In this document: positions 25,176-35,557 of the stretch, one piece after another
Layout: the number at the start of each line of letters is the position of its first letter
How positions within the stretch are numbered: the first letter of the stretch is position 1
Source: Rhodocyclales bacterium
Lineage (GTDB): Bacteria > Pseudomonadota > Gammaproteobacteria > Burkholderiales > Rhodocyclaceae
Assembly (NCBI GenBank): GCA_016235745.1
Contig: JACRJA010000039.1
Location: 1 to 64,000, forward strand
Reading direction: 5' to 3'
DNA: 64,000 nt
Notes under the pieces: generated by a model
What the model saw: the letters and a program-made list of their open reading frames with translations, nothing else
Databases searched by the model: none
What the model was told of the DNA's origin: nothing
Translations under genes and position numbers: made by a program

Positions 25176-27041
25176 ATGAGCGAACGTTTCCCCCTGCTCA
25201 CCCGCATCGACGATCCCGCCGAGCTGCGCCACCTGTCGCTGCCCGAGCTCAAACGGCTCGCCGCCGAGCTGCGCCAGTTCATCCTCGAAACGGTGGCACG
25301 CACTGGCGGGCACCTGGCTTCCAACCTTGGCGCCGTCGAGCTCACTATCGCGCTGCACTACGTCTACGACACCCCCTATGACCGCATCGTCTGGGACGTG
25401 GGACACCAGACCTATGGCCACAAGATCCTCACCGGCCGGCGCGAGCGCATGGCCACGCTGCGCCAGTACGAAGGGCTGTCGGGTTTTCCCAAGCGCGAAG
25501 AGAGCCCCTACGACACCTTCGGCACGGGGCACTCGTCCACCTCCATCTCCGCGGCGCTGGGCATGGCGGTTGCCGCCCGTGCCCGCGGCGAGAAGCGCCA
25601 ATGCGTGGCGGTGATCGGCGACGGGGCAATGTCCGCTGGCATGGCATTCGAGGCGCTCAATCACGCCGGCGACCTCGACGGGGTCGATCTCACGGTGATC
25701 CTCAACGACAACGAGATGTCGATCTCACCGCCGGTGGGGGCGCTCACCCAGATTCTTGCGCGTCTGTTGAGCGGCGAGACCTACAACACCGCCCGCCGGA
25801 TGGGCGAGACGGTACTCTCGGCCGCCCCGCCGATCAAGGCGCTCGCCCGGCGCGTCGAAGAACACGTCAAGGGCATGATCTCGCCGCCGGGCACGCTCTT
25901 TGAGGAATTCGGCTTCCACTACTACGGTCCCCTCGACGGGCACGACCTCGACGTGCTGATCCCGACGCTCGCCAACCTGCGCAAGCTCGGCGGCCTGCGC
26001 TTCGTGCACGTCGTCACCAAGAAAGGGCGCGGCTACAAGCTCGCCGAGGCCGACCCCGTGCTCTATCACGGCGTGTCGCGCTTCGACCACGCCAAGGGGC
26101 TGGAGCCGGCCAAGGCCAGCCGCCCCACCTATACCCAGGTCTTCGGCGACTGGATCTGCGACATGGCCGCGCGCGACCCGCGCCTCATCGGCATCACCCC
26201 GGCCATGCGCGAAGGCTCCGGCCTGGTGCGCTTCGCCCAGGAATACCCCGAGCGCTATTTCGACGTCGGCATTGCCGAGCAGCACGCCCTCACCTTCGCC
26301 GCCGGCCTTGCCTGCGAGGGATTCAAGCCGGTGGTAGCGATCTACTCCACTTTCCTGCAGCGCGCCTACGACCAGCTCATCCACGACATCGCGCTGCAGA
26401 ACCTGCCCGTAGTCTTCGCCATCGACCGCGGCGGGCTGGTGGGCGCCGACGGCCCCACCCACCACGGCGCCTTCGACCTGAGCTTCCTTGCCTGCGTGCC
26501 CAATCTCGTCGTGATGGCCCCGGCCGACGAAAACGAATGCCGCCGCATGCTCACCACCGCCTTCCTGCACGACGGCCCGGCGGCGGTACGCTACCCTCGC
26601 GGCCACGGGCCGGGCGTGCCCCTCGACCCGGAGCTCGCGCCCCTGCCCATCGGCAAGGCCGAACTCCTGCGCCAGGGCCGGCGCATCGCCCTGCTCGCCC
26701 TCGGCTCGATGGTGACGCCGGCACGCGAAGTCGGCGAGCGGCTCGACGCCACGGTGGTCAACCTGCGCTTCGTCAAGCCGCTCGACGAGACCACAGTGCG
26801 CGCCATAGCCGCCACCCATGACGTACTGGTGACGCTGGAAGAGAACGCCGTCATCGGCGGAGTCGGAGCCGAAGTCGCGCGCATTGCCCAAACATTGGAC
26901 ACCCCACCGCGGCTGCTGCGCCTGGGACTGCCGGACCGCTTCATCGAGCACGGCGACCCGGGGCTACTGCTGCACCTGGTAGGGCTCGACGCCGAAGGCA
27001 TCCAGGCGGCGATAGAGCGCTTCGATGGCGGCGATACTTGA
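25176..27041 (+). CDS. dxs: 1-deoxy-D-xylulose-5-phosphate synthase
   Basis: 621 residues, full length. The thiamine diphosphate site is [18 protein letters not shown] with the distal [41 protein letters not shown] and the transketolase central part [15 protein letters not shown] are all clear. The enzyme condenses pyruvate and glyceraldehyde 3-phosphate, the first step of the MEP pathway. It is the last gene of the run begun by ribF; folE2 after it appears to have its own promoter. Confidence 0.97.
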   Translation: MSERFPLLTRIDDPAELRHLSLPELKRLAAELRQFILETVARTGGHLASNLGAVELTIALHYVYDTPYDRIVWDVGHQTYGHKILTGRRERMATLRQYEGLSGFPKREESPYDTFGTGHSSTSISAALGMAVAARARGEKRQCVAVIGDGAMSAGMAFEALNHAGDLDGVDLTVILNDNEMSISPPVGALTQILARLLSGETYNTARRMGETVLSAAPPIKALARRVEEHVKGMISPPGTLFEEFGFHYYGPLDGHDLDVLIPTLANLRKLGGLRFVHVVTKKGRGYKLAEADPVLYHGVSRFDHAKGLEPAKASRPTYTQVFGDWICDMAARDPRLIGITPAMREGSGLVRFAQEYPERYFDVGIAEQHALTFAAGLACEGFKPVVAIYSTFLQRAYDQLIHDIALQNLPVVFAIDRGGLVGADGPTHHGAFDLSFLACVPNLVVMAPADENECRRMLTTAFLHDGPAAVRYPRGHGPGVPLDPELAPLPIGKAELLRQGRRIALLALGSMVTPAREVGERLDATVVNLRFVKPLDETTVRAIAATHDVLVTLEENAVIGGVGAEVARIAQTLDTPPRLLRLGLPDRFIEHGDPGLLLHLVGLDAEGIQAAIERFDGGDT

Positions 27042-27065
27042 CCCGTCACGGCATCGGTCTACGAT
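27038..27065 (+). promoter_or_regulatory. Probable promoter of folE2
   Basis: TTGACC (27038-27043) and TACGAT (27060-27065) are separated by 16 bases; the -35 overlaps the dxs stop codon. I looked for a Zur-type palindrome in this 60-base gap and saw none, so zinc control, known for some FolE2 genes, is not supported here. Confidence 0.4.
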
Positions 27066-27101
27066 AGGATCACCCCAAGAACGAGACGAGAGAACCCGAC
27101 G

Positions 27102-27908
27102 ATGAACGAACCCCTCCAAACCATCCCCGACGTGCAATCCTTCGCCGATCATCGCCACATGGCCATCGACAAGGTCGGCATCAAGAGCATCCGTCACCCC
27201 ATCCGCGTCAGCGACCGCAGCGGCGGCGTGCAGCACACGATAGCCACCTTCAACATGTACGTGGGGCTGCCGCACAACTTCAAAGGCACGCACATGTCGC
27301 GCTTCGTCGAGATCCTCAACGCCCACGAGCGCGAGATCTCGGTCGAGAACTTCGAACCCATGCTGCGGCAGATGGTCAAGCGCCTCGAAGCCGAGACCGG
27401 CCACATCGAGATGAGTTTCCCCTACTTCATCGAGAAGCGCGCCCCCGTCACCGGCGTGGCGAGCCTGATGGACTACGACGTCACCTTCATCGGCGAGATC
27501 CTCGCCGGCGGCGAGTACCGCTTCACCATGAAAGTGGTGGTCCCGGTCACGAGCCTGTGCCCCTGCTCGAAGAAGATCTCGGCCTACGGCGCGCACAACC
27601 AGCGCTCGCACGTCACCATCACCGCCCGCACCATCGATCACGTCTGGATCGAAGAGCTCGTACAACTGGCCGAGAAAGAAGCCTCCAGCGAGCTCTACGG
27701 GCTCTTGAAGCGCCCCGACGAGAAGTACGTCACCGAGCACGCCTACGACAACCCGAAGTTCGTCGAAGACATGGTGCGCGACGTCGCCGCCCGGCTCGAC
27801 GCCGATCCGCGCATCGTGCACTACATTGCCGAATCGGAGAACTTCGAGTCCATCCACAACCATTCGGCCTACGCCCTGATCGAGCGCGACAAAACCCGAC
27901 CCCGTTGA
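27102..27908 (+). CDS. folE2: GTP cyclohydrolase FolE2 (type IB)
   Basis: 268 residues. Family blocks include [15 protein letters not shown], the metal and catalytic Cys region [20 protein letters not shown], and [15 protein letters not shown] near the end. FolE2 converts GTP to dihydroneopterin triphosphate, the first step of folate synthesis and a step in queuosine synthesis. Unlike FolE it can work with metals other than zinc. The queuosine gene queG is 11 kb away. A strong bidirectional terminator follows three bases after the stop. Confidence 0.95.
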   Translation: MNEPLQTIPDVQSFADHRHMAIDKVGIKSIRHPIRVSDRSGGVQHTIATFNMYVGLPHNFKGTHMSRFVEILNAHEREISVENFEPMLRQMVKRLEAETGHIEMSFPYFIEKRAPVTGVASLMDYDVTFIGEILAGGEYRFTMKVVVPVTSLCPCSKKISAYGAHNQRSHVTITARTIDHVWIEELVQLAEKEASSELYGLLKRPDEKYVTEHAYDNPKFVEDMVRDVAARLDADPRIVHYIAESENFESIHNHSAYALIERDKTRPR

Positions 27909-27910
27909 CA

Positions 27911-27947
27911 CGAAAAGACGCCGGCCAAACCGCCCGGCGTCTTTTCG
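27911..27947. terminator. Bidirectional intrinsic terminator between folE2 and the MaoC-like gene
   Basis: CGAAAAGACGCCGG (27911-27924) pairs perfectly with CCGGCGTCTTTTCG (27934-27947) around a 9-base loop. The A/T ends give U-tracts on both strands, so it can stop folE2 transcription and, from the other side, the convergent gene at 27964. Confidence 0.85.
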
Positions 27948-27963
27948 CACCTGCTGCGCCACA

Positions 27964-28401
27964 TCAACGCGGCGGAATGAACACCACCGCTTCGCCCTCC
28001 AGCACCACCTTGTCGCGCACGATGCAACGCGTATCGAGCGTGACGCGCCGCTTCTCCGGCAAAAGCCCGATGACGGTCGCCCGCGACACCACCGTGTCGC
28101 CGGAGCGCACCGGGGCGAGGAAGCGCACCGTCTGCGACACATACACCGCCCCTGGGCCCGGCATCTTCGTACCCAGCACCGCCGAGACAAAGCTCACGGT
28201 GAGAAAGCCGTGGGCGATGCGCCCCTTGAACATGGTCGTGGCGGCGAACTCGTCGTCCATGTGGACCGGGTTCATGTCGCCCGAGACGCCCGCGAACATG
28301 AGGATGTCGGAGTCGGTAACGGTGCGGCTCGTCTCGGCCGTCATCCCGACGTGCAGCTCCTCGAAGCGATAACCCATGATCGCATTGAAGTCCCTTGCCA
28401 T
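27964..28401 (-). CDS. MaoC-type (R)-specific enoyl-CoA hydratase
   Basis: 145 residues, a single hotdog domain. The hydratase-2 motif is visible as MFAGVSGDMNPVHMDDEFAA with the catalytic Asp and His, and FKGRIAHGFLTVSFVSAVLG. I chose the ATG at 28401 because AGGAG precedes it; a longer frame lacks similarity. PhaJ-type members turn beta-oxidation enoyl-CoA into (R)-3-hydroxyacyl-CoA for PHA synthesis, and a PhaC lies at 51273. A role in another acyl-CoA pathway is equally possible, since no pha gene is adjacent. Confidence 0.82.
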   Translation of the reverse strand: MARDFNAIMGYRFEELHVGMTAETSRTVTDSDILMFAGVSGDMNPVHMDDEFAATTMFKGRIAHGFLTVSFVSAVLGTKMPGPGAVYVSQTVRFLAPVRSGDTVVSRATVIGLLPEKRRVTLDTRCIVRDKVVLEGEAVVFIPPR

Positions 28402-28637
28402 TCTTCTTCTCCTTTGATCGAGATTGGGGAAAACCAGTTTACCACGTTCATGCTGCAGCGCAACAAAAATCGCTTCCCTCGCCCCTTGCCAACCCAAACC
28501 GCACGGGTGCCCCCCGCTGCTCCGTCCCGTTCCAAGGACGAATAAACGCCCATTACGCCCGTCTTATTTCATCACCGAGCATTGACCGACGGTGATATCG
28601 TGCGCCTATCGCCCATTGCGCCCGAGCCTCCGCCATC

Positions 28638-30119
28638 ATGGGAACCCAACCGCCCGCCGAACCCTTTCGGCCCGATTTCTCCGAGGGCATAGAAACGGGC
28701 CTGTACCTCGCGCTCCTCGAACTCATCGACGAGGGGCTCATCCTCACCAGCGACGAGACCATCCTGGAGGCGAACACCGCCGCCTGCCGGCTGCTCGAGC
28801 GCGAATACCGTGACCTGATCCGGCAACCGCTCGCCAGCCTCTTCCCTTCGGACAAGGAATTCCTGCAGGCACGGGCCCGCTGGTTCATCCAGGGGCAGAG
28901 CCGCGGCAGCATTCGCATCGCGCTACCCGGCGGCCGCTCGCGCCTCTTTCGCTTCATCGCCGCCGCCCGCCTGCGCCCCGGCCTGCACGCCATCCTCTTC
29001 TCGCCCGACCTGATCGGCGAGGTGTATCGCGACGCCGCCCACGCCGACGCCTTCTGGCCCCGGCTCGCCGCCGCCGTGCCGCAGCCGGTGGTGGTGCTGG
29101 ATGACGCCGGACGCATCGCCGCGCTCAACGACGCCGCCCGAGCCTTCTTCCCTGCCGAGCGGCGCGAATGGCTGCTGCAGCCGCTTTCGCGTTTCGCCGC
29201 CGTCACTTGGCCGGAAGAAGGCGAAGCGCCGCTTGCCCGGATCGAGGGACTGGGCGAAGCGCCGGTGCGCGCCCGCGTGCTCGGCGGACCACAGGCCGGC
29301 TGGCGAGTGCTCGTCTTCGAGCGCCTGCCCCTCTTCGCAGCTGCGCCCCTCCCAGCCCCTTCCTCTACCGCGCCGTCCCCCGACCCGCTGGCCGTAGCGC
29401 TGGCGGAAAGCCCGGAGGACTCCTTCGCCTTGCAGCTGGAGCCGCTCGTCGATCTGGGGCCGCGCCGGCTCGCCGGAGCCCACGCCCGGCTCGCATGGAA
29501 TCATCCCGCCTGCGTCGCACTCGCCCCTGAACGGCTCACCGAACTCGCACGCCGGGCGCACGCCATACCGCGCCTCACCCGCATCGCCTTCGCCAGACTA
29601 CCCGCGCTCGCGGCGCGCGTTCCCGGGCGCCTCACGCTCACGCTGGCCGCCGAGGCACTGCGCGACCCGGCTCTGAGCACAGCGGTGGAGACGGCCCTTG
29701 CCGCCGGCATCCGCCCCGAGGCGCTCGAATTCGCCCTTGATCTTCCCGCCTGCGCCGCGCTCGACACCGAAGCCGCAGCGACGCTGCTCGCCCTCTCCCA
29801 ACGCGGTATCCGCTGGATCGCCGCCGGCCTCGACGAGGCCGCCTTGCCGCTCGAACAGCTCGCCCGGCTGCCCTGGAGCGGGCTGATGCTGCCTGCCTCG
29901 TGGATCGCCGGACTGGGACGGGACGAGCGGCTCGAAGCGCTCGTCGGCGGGACGGTGTCGCTCGCGCAAGCGATGCAGCTCGAAGTGCGTGCCCAGGGCG
30001 TGGCCACGGCAGGACAACGCGATTTCCTCGCCGCCCTGGGCGTACACTTGCAACAGGGGCCCTGGTTCGGCCCGGCCGTGAGCGCGGGCGAACCATTGCA
30101 CGTCAGAGGAATGGATTGA
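28638..30119 (+). CDS. PAS-domain protein with a degenerate EAL-like domain
   Basis: 493 residues, no membrane spans. A PAS domain (about 20-125; LIDEGLILTSDETILEANTA) is followed by a second PAS-like segment (about 140-215; VVVLDDAGRIAALNDAARAF). An EAL-type barrel runs from about 255 to the end. The EAL architecture is readable but the catalytic residues are gone: GAHARLAWNHP stands where E(A/V)L.RW.HP belongs, LEFALDLP where LE.TE.. belongs, IAAGLDEA replaces the DDFGTG loop, and VRAQGVATAGQRDFLAALG replaces V.AEGVET. It should not hydrolyse c-di-GMP. It may sense a signal through PAS and act by binding. It stands alone; the 236-base gap before it showed no clear promoter. Confidence 0.72.
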   Translation: MGTQPPAEPFRPDFSEGIETGLYLALLELIDEGLILTSDETILEANTAACRLLEREYRDLIRQPLASLFPSDKEFLQARARWFIQGQSRGSIRIALPGGRSRLFRFIAAARLRPGLHAILFSPDLIGEVYRDAAHADAFWPRLAAAVPQPVVVLDDAGRIAALNDAARAFFPAERREWLLQPLSRFAAVTWPEEGEAPLARIEGLGEAPVRARVLGGPQAGWRVLVFERLPLFAAAPLPAPSSTAPSPDPLAVALAESPEDSFALQLEPLVDLGPRRLAGAHARLAWNHPACVALAPERLTELARRAHAIPRLTRIAFARLPALAARVPGRLTLTLAAEALRDPALSTAVETALAAGIRPEALEFALDLPACAALDTEAAATLLALSQRGIRWIAAGLDEAALPLEQLARLPWSGLMLPASWIAGLGRDERLEALVGGTVSLAQAMQLEVRAQGVATAGQRDFLAALGVHLQQGPWFGPAVSAGEPLHVRGMD

Positions 30120-30143
30120 CCGAGGGCGGAGTCCGCGAAGCCA

Positions 30144-30473
30144 TCAGCGCGACAACACCGTCTGGCAATCCTCCTTGCGGCCGGTGAGCGCCGCGAGCCC
30201 CCCGAGCTGGCGTTCCAGCACTTCGTCCGGAATGCTGCGGTTCAGACACCAGTCGCGCAGCTGTAGCATCAGGGAGAGCGTCTGCAGGTCGATCGAAGTC
30301 GCCCAAATGCCGGCAAAGCCCGGATCCGGCCCTTCACGCAGCGGCGGCTTGGGCAAGTCCCGCCGCACCTCTGGAGCGGCCAGTGGCGGCACCGCCTGCG
30401 GCGGCACGCTGCCCTGCGCGAACACGCCGCCGCAGAGCACGCACGCCGCGGTCACGGCCAAGGCATAGCGCAT
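30144..30473 (-). CDS. Small secreted protein of unknown function, downstream of pntB
   Basis: 109 residues starting at ATG 30473, 11 bases after the pntB stop. MRYALAVTAACVLCGGVFAQ is a Sec signal peptide with likely cleavage after VFA. A Pro-rich stretch follows, then a compact tail with two cysteines (LRDWCLNRS and KEDCQTVL) that could form a disulfide in the periplasm. I do not recognise a family. Co-transcription with the transhydrogenase genes is likely from spacing, but no functional link can be read. Confidence 0.6.
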   Translation of the reverse strand: MRYALAVTAACVLCGGVFAQGSVPPQAVPPLAAPEVRRDLPKPPLREGPDPGFAGIWATSIDLQTLSLMLQLRDWCLNRSIPDEVLERQLGGLAALTGRKEDCQTVLSR

Positions 30474-30484
30474 CGCCGTGCGCT

Positions 30485-31861
30485 TCAGGCCTCCAGTTCC
30501 TTCAGGCGCTGGATGATACGGGCGACCACCTCCTGCGCGCTGCCATAGACCATGTGGCAGTTGTCGCGGTAGAAAAGCTCGTTCTCGATGCCCGAGTAGC
30601 CCGTACCCTTGCCGCGCTTGATCACCAGCACCTCGCGCGCCTGATCCACGTTGAGGATGGGCATGCCGTAGATGGGGCTCGACTTGTTGGTACGCGCCGC
30701 GGGGTTGACCACGTCGTTCGCGCCGATCACCAGGGCGACGTCGGTCTGGGCGAACTCGGCGTTGATCTCCTCCAGGTCGAAGATCTTGTCGTAGGGCACG
30801 CCAGCCTCCGCCAGCAGCACGTTCATGTGCCCCGGCATACGCCCGGCCACCGGATGGATGGCGAATTTCACCTCCACCCCGGCTTCCTCCAGCAGCTGGG
30901 CCATTTCCCACACCTTGTGCTGGGCCCCGGCCACCGCCATGCCGTAACCGGGAACGATGATCACCTTCTGCGCATAGCGCAGGGTAGCTGCCGCGTCGTC
31001 GGGCGAATGCTCCTTGAGCGAACCGGCCACCTCCCCTTGCGTCTCCTGCGCCTCCCCGGTGATCGGGGCAAAGATCACGGTGCGGATCGAACGGTTCATC
31101 GCCTTGGCCATGAGAAGCGTGAGCAGCGTCCCCGAAGCCCCGACCACCGTACCGGCCACGATCAGCAAGGGATTGGCGAGCACGTACCCCTCGAAGCCCA
31201 CCGCCAGACCCGTGAAGGCGTTGAGCAGCGAAATCACCACCGGCATGTCCGCCCCGCCGATGGGCAGGGTCAGCAGCACCCCCAGAGCGAGCGCCAGCAG
31301 GAAGAAGATCATGAGCTCCAAACCGCCCGGCTGCGCGGAAAAGCCGATCGTCAGACCGATGCCGAAGGTGAAGAGCGCGAGGAAGAAGACGACGTTGTTC
31401 TGCTGCGGCACCTGGTACGTCTTCTTCAAGAGCCCTTGCAGCTTGGCAAAGGCCACGCAGCTGCCGGAGAAGGCCACCGCGCCGATGATCGCCCCCAAAG
31501 CCGCGAGCAAACCGACCGAGGCATGATGGGCTGCTCCTTGCCGCAGGAACTCCACCGCCGCGATCGCCGCCGCCGCCCCGCCGCCCATGCCGTTGTAAAT
31601 GGCCACCATCTGCGGCATGTCGGTCATCTTCACCGTCTTGCCCAGATACCAGGCGATCGCCGCCCCAATGACGATCGCGGTGATCATCAGGCCGTAATTG
31701 TGCATCCCCGGCAAATAGAAGGTGACGAGCACCGCCGCGAGCATGGCGTAACCCGCCCACTGCACGCCGCGGCGCGCCGTGGCCGGAGAGCTCATCGCCT
31801 TCAAGCCCACGATGAAGGCGATGGCGACGAGGAAATAGACGAACTGGATGACAGTGCTCAT
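30485..31861 (-). CDS. pntB: NAD(P) transhydrogenase subunit beta
   Basis: 458 residues. Nine or so membrane spans fill the N-terminal 270 residues, followed by the NADP-binding domain III: KVIIVPGYGMAVAGAQHKVW, DVALVIGANDVVNPAAR and VLVIKRGKGTGYSGIENELF. It couples proton entry to hydride transfer from NADH to NADP. The start overlaps the upstream subunit by ATGA. The alpha subunit is split in two genes, as in many alpha- and betaproteobacteria. Confidence 0.96.
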   Translation of the reverse strand: MSTVIQFVYFLVAIAFIVGLKAMSSPATARRGVQWAGYAMLAAVLVTFYLPGMHNYGLMITAIVIGAAIAWYLGKTVKMTDMPQMVAIYNGMGGGAAAAIAAVEFLRQGAAHHASVGLLAALGAIIGAVAFSGSCVAFAKLQGLLKKTYQVPQQNNVVFFLALFTFGIGLTIGFSAQPGGLELMIFFLLALALGVLLTLPIGGADMPVVISLLNAFTGLAVGFEGYVLANPLLIVAGTVVGASGTLLTLLMAKAMNRSIRTVIFAPITGEAQETQGEVAGSLKEHSPDDAAATLRYAQKVIIVPGYGMAVAGAQHKVWEMAQLLEEAGVEVKFAIHPVAGRMPGHMNVLLAEAGVPYDKIFDLEEINAEFAQTDVALVIGANDVVNPAARTNKSSPIYGMPILNVDQAREVLVIKRGKGTGYSGIENELFYRDNCHMVYGSAQEVVARIIQRLKELEA

Positions 31862-32163
31862 CGTCCGCTCCCCCCGGCGCCTTTGTTCGACTTGAACATG
31901 GCCAGCATCCGCTCGGTGACGACGTAGCCGCCGGCAGCATTGGCTGCGCCCAGCAATACGGCGATGAAGCCGATGGTCAGCGAAACCGCATCGTCGGACG
32001 GCGTCTGCCCGAGCACGACCATCCCCCCGATCAAGACCACGCCGTGGATGAAGTTGGAACCGGACATCAAGGGCGTGTGCAGGATGACCGGCACGCGCGC
32101 GATCACCTCGTAGCCCGTAAACGCCGCCAACATGAAAATGAACAATGCGCTCATGCCGTCCAT
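31858..32163 (-). CDS. pntAb: NAD(P) transhydrogenase subunit alpha, membrane part
   Basis: 101 residues with three membrane spans: SALFIFMLAAFTGYEVIARV, then LMSGSNFIHGVVLIGGMVVL, then ANAAGGYVVTERMLAMF. I start it at 32163, where the family begins, not at the longer frame start 32220. This is domain II of the alpha subunit, encoded separately. It lies 13 bases after pntAa and overlaps pntB. Confidence 0.93.
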   Translation of the reverse strand: MDGMSALFIFMLAAFTGYEVIARVPVILHTPLMSGSNFIHGVVLIGGMVVLGQTPSDDAVSLTIGFIAVLLGAANAAGGYVVTERMLAMFKSNKGAGGSGR

Positions 32164-32176
32164 CGCCGCCCCCTCC

Positions 32177-33301
32177 TCACAAACCCAGCCATTGGCGTAC
32201 CCGCTCGCTCTTGAGCTCACCGGCGTGCGTCATGCAGGTGCCGGCAAGCACCTCGTCGTCCCATGACAACGCCAGCGCTCCCTCGCGCAGGAAGAGCGAA
32301 ACGAAGTTGAACACGTTCTTGGCGAACATCTCCGAGGCATGCACCGGCATGCGGCTCGGCACGAAGGTCGGACCGATCAGCAGCACCTCGCCGATCCAGG
32401 TCTTTTCTCCCGCGACGGTTCCCTCGACGTTGCCGCCCGTCTCCGCGGCCAGATCCACCACCACCGCGCCGGGGCGCATGCGCGCGATCATGTCGGCGGT
32501 GATGATGCGCGGCGCCGGCCGCCCCGGAATGGAAGCGGTGGTGATGAGCGCGTCGGCCTGCCCCACCGCCTTGCCGAGCTTCTCCGCCTGCTGCGCCTTC
32601 TCTTCTTCGGTGAGCTCGCGCGCGTAGCCGCCCTCGCCCACGGCGCGCACCCCCGTATCGAGGAACTTCGCCCCGAGCGATTCCACCTGCTCGCGCGTCT
32701 CGGGGCGCACGTCGTAGGCTTCCACCGCCGCCCCCAGGCGCCGGGCGGTGGCGATCGCCTGCAACCCCGCCACGCCGGCGCCGATCACCAGCACCTTGGC
32801 CGGACGGATGGTACCGGCGGCATAGGTGAGCATGGGAAAGAACTTCGGGCTGTGATCGGCGGCAATGAGCGCCGCCTCGTAGCCGGCCACCGTCGCCTGG
32901 GAAGAAAGGATGTCCATGCTCTGCGCGCGCGAGATGCGCGGCAGGAGTTCGAGCGCAAACGCGGTGATGCGCCGCTCGAGCAGGCGCTCGAGGCGCTCGC
33001 GGCTGCCCCAGGGCTGCAACGCCCCCACCAGGACCGAGCCTTCCGGCATGAGCGCGAGCTCCTCGTCGCGGGGCGGCTGCACGCACAGCACGAGCTGCGC
33101 GCGGCGGAACACCTCCGCCGGCTCGGACACGATCCCCACCCCCGCGAACGACTCGTCGGCCCAATGCGCCCGCTTGGCCATGCCCGCAGCCATTACGAGC
33201 TTGGCCCCCAGCGCCTCGTATTTCTTCACCAGGTCCGGCACCAGCGCCACCCGCCGCTCCTGCGGCTGCGGTGCGCTCGCCACCCCCACGATCACGCCCA
33301 T
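32177..33301 (-). CDS. pntAa: NAD(P) transhydrogenase subunit alpha, NAD-binding part
   Basis: 374 residues of the alanine dehydrogenase/PntA family. RVALVPDLVKKYEALGAKL opens the protein, VLVIGAGVAGLQAIATARRL is the NAD-binding glycine loop, and AYDVRPETREQVESLGAKF is domain I specific. It is cytoplasmic and docks on the membrane subunits. The gene starts 22 bases after the serS stop, so serS and pnt may share a transcript. Confidence 0.96.
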   Translation of the reverse strand: MGVIVGVASAPQPQERRVALVPDLVKKYEALGAKLVMAAGMAKRAHWADESFAGVGIVSEPAEVFRRAQLVLCVQPPRDEELALMPEGSVLVGALQPWGSRERLERLLERRITAFALELLPRISRAQSMDILSSQATVAGYEAALIAADHSPKFFPMLTYAAGTIRPAKVLVIGAGVAGLQAIATARRLGAAVEAYDVRPETREQVESLGAKFLDTGVRAVGEGGYARELTEEEKAQQAEKLGKAVGQADALITTASIPGRPAPRIITADMIARMRPGAVVVDLAAETGGNVEGTVAGEKTWIGEVLLIGPTFVPSRMPVHASEMFAKNVFNFVSLFLREGALALSWDDEVLAGTCMTHAGELKSERVRQWLGL

Positions 33302-33323
33302 GCTCCCCCCTTTGTGCCTTCGA

Positions 33324-34619
<1,296 letters not shown>

Positions 34620-34687
34620 CTAACGTCACGAACAAGAAGACGCAACGATACCAGCAACCCCGCCCGCCCGGCAACGCCAGCGGGCCG

Positions 34688-35557
34688 TCAGGACGCCGCA
34701 GACGAGGTCAACGCCTCATCCTCTTTGGCCTGGCGCAGCAAGGCCGCGTTCTCACGCGCCCGCTGCTTGGCCCGTTGCGCCATCCAGACGCTGGACAGGA
34801 GCAGGCCGGCCACCACCAGATAGACCGTGACGGCGCCGATGACGTTGATCTCGGGGTTGAGCCCGAGACGAGCGCGCGAGAAGATCACCACCGGCAGCGG
34901 CGAAGTCCCCGGCCCCGAGAGGAAGGCCGAGATCACCACCTCGTCGAGCGACAGCGTCAGCGTCAGCAACCAGGCCGAGGCCACGGCCTGAAAGATGGCC
35001 GGCAAGGTCACGAGGAAGAACACTTGCGACGGGCGCGCCCCCAGATCCATCGCCGCTTCCTCCAGCGCCGTATCCACTTCCCGCAGCCGCGACATGATGG
35101 TGATCGCGGCGTACGAGACGCACATCACGGTATGGCCGATGAAGAGCGTCGTAAACCCCTTCTGTGGAAAGCCGAAGAGATGCTCCATGCTGACGAAAAA
35201 GAGCAGCAGCACCATCGCCAGCACCACCGTCGGCAATACCAGCGGCACGTTGAGCAGCAGGGTAAAGAGCCCTTTGCCGGGGAAACGCCGATAGCGCGTC
35301 AAGGCGTAGGCGGCACAGGTGCCCAGCACCACGGAAGTGGTGGCGGTAGCCACCGCGATCTCCAGCGACAGCACCAGGGCGTCGATCAGCACCTGATCGG
35401 CCGCCGCCTCGGCGTACCAGCGCAAGGTCCACCCGCCCCAGACCGTGACCATGCGCGAATCGTTGAACGAATAGATCACCAGCACCACGATCGGCAGGTA
35501 CAAAAAGCCGTAGACGAGTACCGTCCACAAGGTCGCCAGCCAAGGGAAACGTCTCAT
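34688..35557 (-). CDS. potI: Putrescine/spermidine ABC transporter permease PotI-like
   Basis: 289 residues, six membrane spans. The binding-protein-dependent permease motif is EEAAMDLGARPSQVFFLVTL (the EAA loop that docks on the ATPase). The ATG at 35557 overlaps the potH stop by four bases; a longer frame runs back into potH. With PotF, PotG and PotH it forms a polyamine importer of the inner membrane. The C-terminal tail is charged and Ala-rich. Confidence 0.9.
   Translation of the reverse strand: MRRFPWLATLWTVLVYGFLYLPIVVLVIYSFNDSRMVTVWGGWTLRWYAEAAADQVLIDALVLSLEIAVATATTSVVLGTCAAYALTRYRRFPGKGLFTLLLNVPLVLPTVVLAMVLLLFFVSMEHLFGFPQKGFTTLFIGHTVMCVSYAAITIMSRLREVDTALEEAAMDLGARPSQVFFLVTLPAIFQAVASAWLLTLTLSLDEVVISAFLSGPGTSPLPVVIFSRARLGLNPEINVIGAVTVYLVVAGLLLSSVWMAQRAKQRARENAALLRQAKEDEALTSSAAS

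Noticed and set aside
27042-27101. Zur box before folE2
   Set aside because: No AT-rich GTTATAATATAAC-like palindrome in the gap.
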